Notes: generated from the letters alone by a model not told the origin. Counted from the stretch's first letter, positions 16,996 to 26,086 are shown. The stretch is 64,000 nt of DNA from Streptosporangium sp. NBC_01756 (GCF_035917975.1 NZ_CP109130.1:8122001-8186000); one strand, 5' to 3'. Program-made: numbers and translations.

Positions 16996-17961
16996 TCAGA
17001 TCATCAGGAGGGTCTTACCCAGGACGCTGCGGGACTCCATCGCCGCGTGGGCTTCGGCGGCGCGCTCCAGCGGGAAGGTCCGCCCGATGACCGGCCGGAG
17101 CCGGCCCTGCGCCGCCTGCGCCAGCGCATGCTCGATCCGTTGCCGTCCGCCCGTGCTCATGCCCATGAGCTGTTCGAGCCCGATCACGGTCACGCCCCGG
17201 CGTTCGGCGTCCTGCGGGGTGATCACGGTGGCCTGGCCGCTGGAGGCTCCGTGCACGGAGAAGCGTCCCCCTCGCGCGGTCACCTGGAAGGCCTCCCAGC
17301 CGATCTGCCCGCCGACCCCGTCGAAGACCACGTCGGGTCCTGCGCCTCCGGTCGCCTCCCGCACGTGTTCCGTCCAGCCGGTCTCCGAGTAGTCGACCAC
17401 GACCTCGGCGCCCAGGTCCCGCGCCAGGTCCAGTTTGCCCGGACCTCTGGCGGCGCCGACGACCCGCGCGCCGGCGGCGCGGGCCAGCTGCACCAGCAGG
17501 CTGCCCAGACCGCCGCCGGCCGCTTCGACCAGTACCCACTCCCCGGCGCGGATCCCGGCGTTCTCGACCAGGCCCACCGCCGTGCTGCCGTCGTGCAGGA
17601 GCGCCGCCGCCTCGGGCAGCCCCAGCCCCTGGGGAACCGCGATGAGATTCGCAGCCGCGGCCACGGCCAGTTCCGCGTTGCCGCCGGTGGTATCGGTGAC
17701 GACGCGTCGGCCCTCCCAGAGGGGGTCGACGCCCTCGCCGACCGAGACCACCCGCCCGGCCACGCCGCCCCCCGGGATGTATGGCGGCTCGGGCAGCGGC
17801 GGTCCCGGGGTGATCCCGCGCCGGAGCTGCGTCTCGACAAAGTTGATCTCGGCGACCTCGACACCGACGAGAACCTGCCCCGGTCCGGCGACGGGATCCG
17901 GCGCCTCTCCGGCCACCAGCACGTCGGGATCGCCGAACCGTGTCACCCGCACCACTCGCAT
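16996..17961 (-). CDS. zinc-type medium-chain oxidoreductase, quinone reductase-like
   Basis: A 321-residue NADPH-dependent quinone oxidoreductase of the MDR superfamily (QOR/zeta-crystallin branch). It has an N-terminal GroES-like domain (VEVAEINFVETQLRRG), nucleotide-binding loop EAAGGGLGSLLVQLARAAGARVVGAARG, and the closing motif LERAAEAHAAMESRSVLGKTLL. Zinc-ligand cysteines are absent, as in QOR. I chose the ATG at 17961 because AGAGGAG lies about eight bases before it; a GTG nine bases earlier is possible. A MerR/SoxR-type promoter precedes it, so induction by redox-cycling compounds is likely. Confidence 0.87.
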   Translation of the reverse strand: MRVVRVTRFGDPDVLVAGEAPDPVAGPGQVLVGVEVAEINFVETQLRRGITPGPPLPEPPYIPGGGVAGRVVSVGEGVDPLWEGRRVVTDTTGGNAELAVAAAANLIAVPQGLGLPEAAALLHDGSTAVGLVENAGIRAGEWVLVEAAGGGLGSLLVQLARAAGARVVGAARGPGKLDLARDLGAEVVVDYSETGWTEHVREATGGAGPDVVFDGVGGQIGWEAFQVTARGGRFSVHGASSGQATVITPQDAERRGVTVIGLEQLMGMSTGGRQRIEHALAQAAQGRLRPVIGRTFPLERAAEAHAAMESRSVLGKTLLMI

Positions 17962-18004
17962 GTAGTTCACTCCTCTGACCTGGACTCGGTAAACGCGCGA
18001 GCCA

Positions 18005-18035
18005 AGCCTGGTACCTCAACTTGGGTTGAGGTCAA
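18005..18035 (-). promoter_or_regulatory. MerR/SoxR-type promoter with 19-base spacer
   Basis: On the minus strand TTGACC (18035-18030) and CAGGCT (18010-18005) are separated by 19 bases, the long spacer diagnostic of MerR-family control. The spacer contains the perfect inverted repeat ACCTCAAC-CCAA-GTTGAGGT, close to the SoxR box CCTCAAGTTAACTTGAGG. It drives the quinone oxidoreductase gene. No MerR gene is adjacent. Confidence 0.75.
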
Positions 18036-18203
18036 CTCGGGACCTGTCCGGGCACGTGACCCGGCCGGGAAGGCAGGCACCCCCTGGACGGCCCCGGCGG
18101 CGGGCCGCGAGCCGTGCCCGCGCGTCTGGACGGTTCCCGGCGGGCTACGCCGAGTCGTCGCCGAAGGCCGAGGACGGTCGCGGTCTCGGAGTGGCTCCGG
18201 CGT

Positions 18204-18241
18204 GTTCCCGGCCCGGCGGGTTCGATTCCTGTCCCCCTCCG
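18204..18241 (+). other. putative attR: imperfect copy of the selC 3' end
   Basis: Thirty-four of 38 bases match the end of selC, in direct orientation, including the T-arm GGCGGGTTCGATTCC. No matching 5' acceptor strand (GGAGGGGG) lies upstream, so it is not a working tRNA. It ends 16 bases before the selA start. Confidence 0.6.
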
Positions 18242-18257
18242 TTCTATTTTCGTGTTC

Positions 18258-19547
18258 ATGGACCCACGGAGGCGTATTCCGCGCACCGACCTGGTGCTCG
18301 CCGATCCACGGTTGGCCGCGACGGCCGAGCGTCTGGGACGGTCGATCGTCAAGGACGCCGTGGCGCAGGCCCAGGAGCGCGTACGGCAGGGCGAGATCGG
18401 GCCCGAGGAGGTCGCGGACGTGGCGGTGGCGGCGCTTCCGCCGTACGCCACGAGCATGCGGCCGGTGATCAACATGACCGGGGTGCTGCTGCACACCAAC
18501 CTCGGCCGCGCGTCCCTGTCTCCGGCGGCGATCGCCGCGACGGCGGCCGTCGCGGGTTCGGCGGACGTGGAGTTCGACCTGGCCACCGGGGCCCGTGCCG
18601 GGCGCGGACGGGGTGCGCTGGAAGCCCTCGTGCGGGCCGTGCCCGCTGCCGAAGACGTGCATGTGGTCAACAACAACGCCGCCGCGCTCGTGCTGGTGGC
18701 CACCGCGCTCGCCGCCGGACGGGAGATCGTGATCAGCCGGGGCGAGCTGGTGGAGATCGGGGACGGGTTCCGCATCCCCGAACTGCTGGTCTCCACCGGC
18801 GCGAGGCTGCGCGAGGTGGGCACGACCAACCGCACCTCCTACGCGGACTACGCGGCGGCCGTGGGACCGGAGACCGGGTTCGTGCTCAAGGTGCACCCGT
18901 CGAACTTCCGGGTCGAGGGCTTCACCGGCTCGGTCGAGGTCGCGGCGCTCGCGGGCCTGGGCGTGCCGGTCGTGGCCGACATCGGTTCCGGCCTGCTCGG
19001 ACACGAGCCGTTGCTGCCTGAGGAGCCCGACGCGGCGGGCATGCTCGGAGCAGGGGCCGACCTGGTCACCGCCAGCGGCGACAAGCTGCTCGGCGGCCCG
19101 CAGGCGGGCCTGCTGCTCGGCCGGCGTGACCTGGTCGAACGGTGCAGGCGCCATCCGCTCGCCCGTGCCCTGCGGGTGGACAAGCTGACCCTGGCCGCGC
19201 TGGAGGCCACGTTGCGCGGGCCCGCCACCCCCCTTCACGAGGCGCTGCACGCCGATCCCGCGATACTGGGCAAGCGCGCCGGGATGCTCGCCGGCAAGCT
19301 GGCCGGGGCCGGAATCGACGCGAGAGCCGTACCGGCCGAGGCGACCGTGGGCGGCGGGGGAGCGCCCGGCGTGACGCTGCCCAGTGCGGCGGTGAGCCTG
19401 CCCGAGCGGTTCACCGTGCCGCTGCGGACCGGCGCGACCCCGGTCGTCGGCCGGGTGGAGGACGGCCGGCTCCTGCTCGACCTGCGGACCCTCCCTGCGG
19501 ACCGGGACGACGACGTGATGCGGGCGATCCTGGAGGCGGACGGCTGA
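18258..19547 (+). CDS. selA: L-seryl-tRNA(Sec) selenium transferase
   Basis: A PLP enzyme that converts seryl-tRNA-Sec to selenocysteyl-tRNA-Sec using selenophosphate; 429 residues. Hallmarks are PVINMTGVLLHTNLGRA (about 69-85), NNNAAALVLVATALA, SRGELVEIGDGFRIPE and the PLP-lysine motif TASGDKLLGGPQAG with Lys276. The ATG at 18258 was chosen because homology begins there; the upstream frame is tRNA-like sequence. The stop overlaps the selB start by one base (TGATG), so the two are translationally coupled. Its partners fdhA and selC are about ten kilobases away across the accessory segment. Confidence 0.95.
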   Translation: MDPRRRIPRTDLVLADPRLAATAERLGRSIVKDAVAQAQERVRQGEIGPEEVADVAVAALPPYATSMRPVINMTGVLLHTNLGRASLSPAAIAATAAVAGSADVEFDLATGARAGRGRGALEALVRAVPAAEDVHVVNNNAAALVLVATALAAGREIVISRGELVEIGDGFRIPELLVSTGARLREVGTTNRTSYADYAAAVGPETGFVLKVHPSNFRVEGFTGSVEVAALAGLGVPVVADIGSGLLGHEPLLPEEPDAAGMLGAGADLVTASGDKLLGGPQAGLLLGRRDLVERCRRHPLARALRVDKLTLAALEATLRGPATPLHEALHADPAILGKRAGMLAGKLAGAGIDARAVPAEATVGGGGAPGVTLPSAAVSLPERFTVPLRTGATPVVGRVEDGRLLLDLRTLPADRDDDVMRAILEADG

Positions 19548-21394
19548 TGCACGTCGTCGCGACGGCGGGCCACGTCGACCACGGCAAGTCCACGCTGGTC
19601 AGGGCGCTCACCGGGATGGAGCCCGACCGGCTGGCCGAGGAGCGGCGGCGGGGGCTGACGATCGAGCTCGGATACGCCTGGACGACGCTGCCCTCGGGCG
19701 AGCGGCTGGCCTTCGTCGACGTGCCCGGACACGAGCGGTTCCTCGGCACGATGCTGGCGGGGGTGGGCTCCGCGCCCGCCGTCATGTTCGTGGTGGCGGC
19801 GGACGAGGGCTGGATGCCGCAGTCGGAGGAGCACCTGGTCGCGCTGGAGGCCCTCGGCGTACGGCATGTCCTGCTCGTGGTGACCCGGGCCGACCTGGCC
19901 GACCCCGTGCCGGCGATCGGGCGGGCACGGGCCAGGATGGCCGCGATCGGCCTGGGCGAGATCGAGGCGCCGGCGGTGAGCGGCCGCACGGGACAGGGGC
20001 TCGACGAACTGCGGGAAGCGTTGGACCGGCTGGTGGCCGCGCTGCCCGTGCCCGACCCGGCGGCGCCGGTGCGGCTCTGGGTCGACCGGGCGTTCAGTAT
20101 GCGGGGCAGCGGCACGGTGGTGACCGGGACCCTGCCCGAGGGGACGATCGCGGTCGGAGACGAGCTGGCGCTCCCCGGCGGGCCGGTCCGGGTCCGGGGG
20201 CTGGAGAGCATGAAGGAACCCAGGGCCTCCGTGACCGGTGTGGCGCGGGTGGCGGTCAACCTGCGCGGGCCGGGCGTCCCCGAACGGGGTCAGGCGCTGG
20301 TCACACCGGGGGCGTGGACCTGCACCGACCTGGTCGACGTGCGGCTCTCCCCGGTCGGAGCCGTTGGAACGGCCGGACCCGTCGACGAGGCCGCAGACGA
20401 CGCGCCGGGAGGGGAGAGGTCCGCGCGGGCGCGGGTGCCGGGAGAACGGGGCGGGGGTGACCTGCCGCGCGGGCTGACGGTGCACATCGGGTCGGCGGCG
20501 GTGGTGTGCGAGGTGCGGCCCCTCGGCGGGCGGATCGCCCGGCTCCGCCTGGCCAGAGCGCTCCCGCTGCACGTGGGCGACGTACTGCTGCTCCGCGATC
20601 CCGGCCGGGACCGCGCCGAGGTGCGGGTGCTGGCCGGGGCGACCGTACTCGACCTGTGCCCTCCGGAGCTGCGCCGCCGGGGTGCGGCCCGGGAACGCGC
20701 GACCCGGCTCGCGCGGGCCCGGCCGGACGCGGCCTCGCTGCTCCGTACGCACCCCCTGCTCCGTGCCGGTGACCTGCTGGCCATGGGGTGTGCCCCGGAG
20801 GGAGAGCCGGTGTGCGGTGACTGGCATGCCGATCCGGCCTACTGGTCGGACCTGGGGGAGCGCCTGCCCCAGATGGTGCGGCGGTATGCCGCAGCGCACC
20901 CGCTGGAACCGGGCATGCCGGTGGAGGCGGCCCGGCACGAGCTCGGCCTGCCCGACCGGCGGCTGGTCACGGCGCTCGTACGGCGCCCGCTCACCGTCGC
21001 CGACGGCCGCCTCGTGAGCGGGCCCGCAGGCCTGCCCGAGCCGGTGGCACGGGCACTCGGACGGCTCGGCGCGGAGCTGTCCGCCCATCCCTTCCGGGCG
21101 CCGGAGGCCGGGCGGCTCGCCGAGCTGGGGCTGGGACCCCGGGAGTTGGCGGCGGCCGTACGGGCGGGGGCCCTGCTCCGGGTGGCCGAGGGGATCGTGC
21201 TGCTGCCCGGCGCGGACGTCCGGGCGGCGGCGTCGCTCGCCCGGCTGCCGCAGCCGTTCACGGTCAGTCAGGCCCGGCAGGCTCTGGACACCAGCCGCAG
21301 GGTCGCGGTGCCGCTGCTGGAACACCTCGATCGCAGAGGGCTCACCGAGCGGATCGACGAGGTCCACCGCCGGTGCCGTACGCCGTCGCCCTGA
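19547..21394 (+). CDS. selB: selenocysteine-specific elongation factor
   Basis: A 615-residue GTPase that delivers Sec-tRNA to UGA codons marked by SECIS hairpins. Residues 8-16 GHVDHGKST are the P-loop, DVPGHERFLGTMLAGV is G3, and VVTRADLAD stands in the G4 position. EF-Tu-like domains 2 and 3 follow, then C-terminal winged helices (for example TVSQARQALDTSRRVAVPLLEHLDRRGLTER), which bind the SECIS loop. An alanine/glycine-rich insertion near residues 270-305 looks actinobacterial. A start further upstream in this frame would only add sequence overlapping selA, so I used the ATG that overlaps the selA stop. Confidence 0.95.
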   Translation: MHVVATAGHVDHGKSTLVRALTGMEPDRLAEERRRGLTIELGYAWTTLPSGERLAFVDVPGHERFLGTMLAGVGSAPAVMFVVAADEGWMPQSEEHLVALEALGVRHVLLVVTRADLADPVPAIGRARARMAAIGLGEIEAPAVSGRTGQGLDELREALDRLVAALPVPDPAAPVRLWVDRAFSMRGSGTVVTGTLPEGTIAVGDELALPGGPVRVRGLESMKEPRASVTGVARVAVNLRGPGVPERGQALVTPGAWTCTDLVDVRLSPVGAVGTAGPVDEAADDAPGGERSARARVPGERGGGDLPRGLTVHIGSAAVVCEVRPLGGRIARLRLARALPLHVGDVLLLRDPGRDRAEVRVLAGATVLDLCPPELRRRGAARERATRLARARPDAASLLRTHPLLRAGDLLAMGCAPEGEPVCGDWHADPAYWSDLGERLPQMVRRYAAAHPLEPGMPVEAARHELGLPDRRLVTALVRRPLTVADGRLVSGPAGLPEPVARALGRLGAELSAHPFRAPEAGRLAELGLGPRELAAAVRAGALLRVAEGIVLLPGADVRAAASLARLPQPFTVSQARQALDTSRRVAVPLLEHLDRRGLTERIDEVHRRCRTPSP

Positions 21395-21636
21395 GGTTCG
21401 CCCGCCGGGTCGCGTGGGGCCGCCCGGTTACTGGACTGATTGGCGGGTACGTACTTTGACCTGGGGAAAAGCCGTCGCACTGGGGGTTGCGATGGTCGGT
21501 TGCCCGCTGGGAGCACCGTTCGGGGACGTCATCGGGACGATGTCGTTCGTCACCACCGGTCCCGGTCCGGTCGTCGCCGTCCTTTCCGCGGGGAAAAGCC
21601 GCTCCATCGCTGCTTTCGGGGAGAAGGGAGAGCGTC

Positions 21637-22860
21637 ATGCCCGATAACAAGGGCGTCACCTACCAGGGGCCGGGCACAGTGGAGGTCGAAGCCATCGCCT
21701 ACCCCGAGTTCGAGCTCAAGGACGGGCCCGGGGTCAACCCGGCCAACGTGGGACGCAAGGTCCGGCACGGCGCGATCGTCAAGGCCGTCGCAACGAACAT
21801 CTGCGGCAGCGACCAGCACATGGTCCGGGGCCGTACCACCGCGCCGCGCGGGCTCATCCTCGGTCACGAGATCACCGGTGAGGTCGTCGAGGTCGGTCCC
21901 GACGTGGAGTTCGTCAAGGTGGGCGACCTGGTCTCGGTCCCCTTCAACATCGCCTGCGGCCGCTGCCGCAACTGCAAGGAGGGCAAGACCGGCGTCTGCG
22001 AGAACGTCAATCCCGACCGGCCCGGTTCGGCCTACGGGTACGTCGACATGGGTGGCTGGCCCGGTGGGCAGGCCGAGTACGTGCTCGTCCCCTACGCCGA
22101 CTGGAATCTGCTGAAATTTCCGGATAAGGATCAGGCGATGGAGAAGATCCTCGACCTGGCCATGCTCGCGGACATCTTCCCGACCGGATTCCACGGTTGC
22201 GTCACCGCCGGGGTGAAACCGGGGGCGACCGTCTACATCGCGGGCGCCGGTCCGGTCGGACTTGCCGCCGCGGTGTCGGCGTTCCTGCTCGGGGCCGCCG
22301 TGGTCATCGTCGGCGACCTGAACAAGGACCGCCTCGCCCAGGCCCGCACCTTCGGCTGCGAGACCGTCGACGTCTCCCAGGGCGAGCCGAGGGACCAGAT
22401 CGAGCAGATCCTCGGCGAGCCCGAGGTGGACTGCGGCGTCGACGCCGTCGGGTTCGAGGCCCACGGCCATGGGGCCCAGGCGGACAAGGAACAGCCCGCC
22501 ACCGTGCTCAACTCGCTCATGGAGCTCACCCGCGCGGGCGGCGCGCTCGGCATCCCGGGCCTGTACGTGACCGGTGACCCGGGCGCCCACGACGAGGCGG
22601 CCAAACAGGGCTCCCTGTCCATCCGCCTCGGCCTCGGCTGGGCCAAGTCGCTGTCTTTCGCCACCGGCCAGTGCCCCGTCATGCGGTACAACCGCCAGTT
22701 GATGATGGCGATCCTGAACGACCGGGTGCAGATCGCGAAGGCGGTCAACGCCACGCCGATCCCGCTCGACCAGGCCCCACAGGGATACGCGGACTTCGAC
22801 CAGGGCGCCGCGCGCAAGTACGTGCTGGACCCGCACGGCATGCTGGCCGGCTCCAGGTAG
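21637..22860 (+). CDS. glutathione-independent formaldehyde dehydrogenase
   Basis: A 407-residue zinc MDR enzyme of the Pseudomonas putida type, which oxidises formaldehyde to formate with tightly bound NAD and without glutathione or mycothiol. The catalytic zinc region reads ATNICGSDQHMVRGRT and LGHEITGEVVEVG, the structural-zinc cysteines are CGRCRNCKEGKTGVC, and the nucleotide loop is IAGAGPVGLAAAVSAFLLGA. The ATG follows AAGGGAG. Its product, formate, is the substrate of the selenoenzyme in the same window, so linked one-carbon detoxification is a reasonable inference. Related proteins can also act on other aldehydes or alcohols. Confidence 0.9.
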   Translation: MPDNKGVTYQGPGTVEVEAIAYPEFELKDGPGVNPANVGRKVRHGAIVKAVATNICGSDQHMVRGRTTAPRGLILGHEITGEVVEVGPDVEFVKVGDLVSVPFNIACGRCRNCKEGKTGVCENVNPDRPGSAYGYVDMGGWPGGQAEYVLVPYADWNLLKFPDKDQAMEKILDLAMLADIFPTGFHGCVTAGVKPGATVYIAGAGPVGLAAAVSAFLLGAAVVIVGDLNKDRLAQARTFGCETVDVSQGEPRDQIEQILGEPEVDCGVDAVGFEAHGHGAQADKEQPATVLNSLMELTRAGGALGIPGLYVTGDPGAHDEAAKQGSLSIRLGLGWAKSLSFATGQCPVMRYNRQLMMAILNDRVQIAKAVNATPIPLDQAPQGYADFDQGAARKYVLDPHGMLAGSR

Positions 22861-22965
22861 ACCGGGAGCGGCCGGCGCCGGCCAAGGGGACACGCCTCCG
22901 GGCGTGAACGCCCCGGGACCGACGTGCCGGGGAGGAGCGGCCGGCGAGAGGCACTGGGCTGTTTT

Positions 22966-23005
22966 GGGGTGTTCCGGCCGCACCGGCGGGCGGCCGGAAC
23001 ACCCC
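22966..23005. terminator. bidirectional hairpin terminator
   Basis: A perfect 16-pair stem (22966-22981 with 22990-23005, eight-base loop) between two converging genes, preceded by TTTT on the plus strand so that A-residues flank it on the other. Its arm shares the core GGGTGTTCCGGCCG with the inverted-repeat element at 10132-10245. Confidence 0.75.
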
Positions 23006-23012
23006 AGGGCCC

Positions 23013-25103
23013 CTACCGCACCAGCTTGTCCAGGCGGATCGGCAGGTCACGGACGCGCACGCCGGTGGCGTGGTGCACCGCGTTGGCGATCGCCGCGGCG
23101 GTGCCGACGATCCCGATCTCACCGATGCCCTTGGACCCCATCGGGTTGAGGTGCGGATCGTCCTCCTCGACCCAGAACGCCGCGATGTCGGGCACGTCCG
23201 CGCAGGTGGCGATGTGATACTGGGCGAAGTCGTGGTTGAGGTAGTCGCCGAACCGGCGGTCCATGACGCTCTCCTCCAGCAGGGCCGTGGACAAGCCCAT
23301 GGTCATCCCGCCGATGAACTGGGAGCGCGCGGTCTTCGGGTTGATGATCCGGCCCGCGGCGAAGACCCCGAGCAGCCGGAGCACCCGGGTCTCCCCGGTG
23401 TCGGCGTCCACGCCCACCTCGGCGAACTGCGCACCGAAGGCGTGCCGGGCGAACCGCTGCTGACCGCGGATCTCCTCTGTCGTGTCGGCGCTCGTCTCGA
23501 TGCCGTCGGGGGGCACGTCGCCGCCCCGCCGGTCGAGCTCGTCCAGCAGCGCCTCGCAGGCCCGCACCGCCGCCGTGCCCCACGAGGCGGTCCCCATCGA
23601 CCCGCCGGCCAGCGAGGCGGTGGGCAGCGCGCTGTCGCCGATCTCCACTCTGACCCGGTCCGGCGAGGTGCGCAGCGCGTCGGCGGCGATCTGGGTCAGC
23701 ACCGTCCGGGCGCCGGTGCCGATGTCGGCCGCGGCGATCCGTACGGTGAACCGGCCGTCCGGCTCGGCCCGGACGCTCGCCTGGGACGGGCGCCGGTAGA
23801 CCGGGTAGGTGGACGACGCCACCCCGGTCCCGACCAGCCACCTGCCCTGACGCCGGACCCCCGGCGTGGGGTCGCGATCGGCCCACCCGAACCGCCGCGC
23901 GCCGTCACGCAGGCAGGCCACCAGGTTGCGGGAGCTGAACGGCAGCCCGCTCTCGGGATCGGCGTCCGGCTCGTTGCGGATCCGCAGCTCGATCGGGTCG
24001 AGCCCGCAGGCGATCGCCAGCTCGTCCATCGCCGACTCCAGCGCGAACATCCCCGGCGCCTCACCGGGTGCGCGCATCCAGGAGGGGGTGGGGACGTCGA
24101 GCCGGACCAGCCGGTGGGTCGTGCGCCGGTCGGGCGCGGCGTACATCATCCGGGTGGGCACGGTGGTCTGTTCGGCGAACTCCCGGATCGTGGAGCTCTG
24201 CTCGAACGCCTCGTGCACGATCGCGCGCAGCCGCCCGTCGGTGTCCGCCCCGAGCCGTACCCGCTGGATCGTCGGGGTGCGGTAGCCGGTCACCGCGAAC
24301 ATCTGCTGCCGGGTCACCGCGAGTTTGACCGGGCGGCTGGTCTGCTTGGCGGCGAGTGCCGCGAGGATCACGTGCGGGTGTGGAGCGCCCTTGGATCCGA
24401 ATCCCCCGCCCACGTGCGGGGAGATCACCCTGACGTTCGCCGGCGGCATGCCGAACAGCGCCGCGACGGTGTCGCGGACCAGGGAGGCCCCCTGGTTGGA
24501 GTCGTAGAGCGTCAGCCCGTCGCCGTCCCATTCGGCGACCGTCGCGTGCGGCTCCATCGGGTTCTGGTGCTCGGCCGGGGTGCTGTAGGTGGCGTCCACC
24601 ACGACCGGGGCGGAGGCCAGGGCGGCGTCCGGATCGCCCTGCTCGACGTCGGCGGGGAAGTTCGGATTGACCCGGTCCGGCCGGTACATGCCCGGATGAT
24701 CGGCGCGCAGTTCGACGTCGTGCCGCTCGGCGGCGTACTCCACCCGCACCGTCCGGGCCGCCTCCCTGGCGTCCTGGAGCGTCTCGGCCACCACGAGCGC
24801 GACGTACTGGCCTCGGTAGGAGACCCGGGGGGACTGCAGCACGGACAGCTCGGGATTGTCGGCGGGGGCCAGCCTGGGGGCGTTGCCGTACCAGATGGTG
24901 GTGATCACGCCGGGGCGCTTGAGGACGGCGTCGACGTCCACGGTGAGGATCTCACCTCGGGCGACGGTGGCCTGTACCGGCACCGCGTAGACCACGTCCC
25001 GCGGTGCGTACTCGTAGGCGTACCGGGCATGGCCGGTGATCTTGTCCGGGCTCTCGACCCGGTCCATCCCCGAGCCGACGGACAACGGAACCGTGGTGGT
25101 CAT
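23013..25103 (-). CDS. paoC: aldehyde oxidoreductase molybdenum-binding subunit
   Basis: The catalytic subunit of a xanthine-oxidase-family enzyme, 696 residues, closest in style to E. coli PaoC. The molybdopterin-cytosine-dinucleotide motifs are HVGGGFGSKG, IGTGARTVLTQIAADAL, GGSMGTASWG and the C-terminal GSKGIGEIGIVG carrying the catalytic glutamate. The expected reaction is oxidation of aldehydes (aromatic ones in E. coli) to acids. The start overlaps the paoB stop in ATGA. It is the last gene of a three-gene operon. A PaoD/XdhC-type maturation factor is not visible here and must be elsewhere. Confidence 0.9.
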   Translation of the reverse strand: MTTTVPLSVGSGMDRVESPDKITGHARYAYEYAPRDVVYAVPVQATVARGEILTVDVDAVLKRPGVITTIWYGNAPRLAPADNPELSVLQSPRVSYRGQYVALVVAETLQDAREAARTVRVEYAAERHDVELRADHPGMYRPDRVNPNFPADVEQGDPDAALASAPVVVDATYSTPAEHQNPMEPHATVAEWDGDGLTLYDSNQGASLVRDTVAALFGMPPANVRVISPHVGGGFGSKGAPHPHVILAALAAKQTSRPVKLAVTRQQMFAVTGYRTPTIQRVRLGADTDGRLRAIVHEAFEQSSTIREFAEQTTVPTRMMYAAPDRRTTHRLVRLDVPTPSWMRAPGEAPGMFALESAMDELAIACGLDPIELRIRNEPDADPESGLPFSSRNLVACLRDGARRFGWADRDPTPGVRRQGRWLVGTGVASSTYPVYRRPSQASVRAEPDGRFTVRIAAADIGTGARTVLTQIAADALRTSPDRVRVEIGDSALPTASLAGGSMGTASWGTAAVRACEALLDELDRRGGDVPPDGIETSADTTEEIRGQQRFARHAFGAQFAEVGVDADTGETRVLRLLGVFAAGRIINPKTARSQFIGGMTMGLSTALLEESVMDRRFGDYLNHDFAQYHIATCADVPDIAAFWVEEDDPHLNPMGSKGIGEIGIVGTAAAIANAVHHATGVRVRDLPIRLDKLVR

Positions 25104-26086
25104 GAGGTCTCCACAAGGTCGGTGAGCGTACGGACCAGGACGTTGCGGGCGAGCGGCACCTTGAATCCGTTCTCCGGCAGCGGGCGGGCCTGGGCCAGCT
25201 CCGCGTCCGCGGCCCGGGTGAACCCGGCCGCGGTGGCGGGAGCCCCGCGCAGCGCCTCCTCGGCGAGCCTCGCCCGCCAGGGCACGTGCGCGATCCCGCC
25301 GAACGCGATCCGGCAGTCCCGGACCACGCCGTCGGCCACGTCCAGCGCCACCGCCACCGACACCACCGCGAAGGCGAAGGAGACCCGATCCCGCACCTTG
25401 CGGTACTTCGACCGGATCGTGGGCGGCAGCGCGGGCAGTTCCACCGCGGTGATCAGATCGCCCGGCTCCAGGACGGTGTCACGGTCCGGCTCGTCGCCGG
25501 GCAGTCGGTGCAGACCGGGCATCGGCACCTGACGCGTCCCGCTCCGCCCCAGCACGTGCACGGTCGCACCGAGCGCGGCCAGCGCCACGGCCATGTCGGA
25601 GGGGTGGGTGGCCACGCAGGCGGCGGACTGGCCGATGATCGCCAAATTGCGGTGGTCGCCTTCGATGGCCGGGCAGCCCGAGCCGGGCTGCCGCTTGTTG
25701 CACGGCTTGGAGACGTCCTGGAAGTAGGAGCAGCGGGTGCGCTGCAGCAGGTTGCCGCCGACCGTGGCCATGTTGCGGATCTGGCCCGACGCCCCCGACA
25801 GCACCGCCTCGGCCAGCATCGGGTACCGCCGCCGCACGGCCGGGTGCGCCGCCAGGTCGCTGTTGCGCACGCCCGTGCCGATCAGCAGGCCGTCGTCCGC
25901 GGTGTCCTCGACCGTGCCGGAGGCGACCCGGGTGACGTCCACCAGGGCGTCGGGTGAGACGACGCCCAGCCGCATCAGATCCACCAGGTTCGTGCCACCG
26001 CCCAGATACATGGCGTTGGGCCGTTCACCCAGCGCGGCCACCGCCGCCTGCGCGTCCGTGGCCCGCTGGTAGGCGAAGGGCCTCAC
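25100..26086 (-). CDS. paoB: aldehyde oxidoreductase FAD subunit with extra iron-sulfur cluster
   Basis: A 328-residue FAD-binding subunit. The FAD motifs are YLGGGTNLVDLMRLG and IRNMATVGGNLLQRTRC. The insertion CSYFQDVSKPCNKRQPGSGC carries the cysteines of the additional [4Fe-4S] cluster typical of PaoB/HcrB-like proteins and absent from ordinary xanthine dehydrogenases. I chose the GTG at 26086 (MRPFAYQRATD), overlapping the paoA stop in GTGA, because homology starts exactly there; the longer upstream frame is out-of-frame paoA text. Confidence 0.9.
   Translation of the reverse strand: MRPFAYQRATDAQAAVAALGERPNAMYLGGGTNLVDLMRLGVVSPDALVDVTRVASGTVEDTADDGLLIGTGVRNSDLAAHPAVRRRYPMLAEAVLSGASGQIRNMATVGGNLLQRTRCSYFQDVSKPCNKRQPGSGCPAIEGDHRNLAIIGQSAACVATHPSDMAVALAALGATVHVLGRSGTRQVPMPGLHRLPGDEPDRDTVLEPGDLITAVELPALPPTIRSKYRKVRDRVSFAFAVVSVAVALDVADGVVRDCRIAFGGIAHVPWRARLAEEALRGAPATAAGFTRAADAELAQARPLPENGFKVPLARNVLVRTLTDLVETS

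Larger units (their letters stand above)
8195..18241. mobile_element. putative decayed genomic island integrated in selC
   Basis: A ten-kilobase segment bounded by the selC 3' end and its imperfect direct repeat before selA. It holds an IS3-family element, a tyrosine-recombinase fragment, two further gene fragments, long gene-poor AT-richer stretches, and cargo (a GH54 enzyme, a YVTN/DUF11 secreted protein, a DinB-like protein and an oxidoreductase). Removing it would place selC directly before selA-selB and behind the fdh operon. The integrase is broken, so the element should be immobile. The boundary calls are inference from the repeat. The right-hand genes could be ordinary chromosomal genes if the repeat is coincidental. 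Confidence 0.55.

Noticed and set aside
18179-18241. A second functional tRNA gene upstream of selA
   Set aside because: Only the variable-arm and T-arm half matches selC. No complementary 5' acceptor strand or anticodon stem-loop is present.
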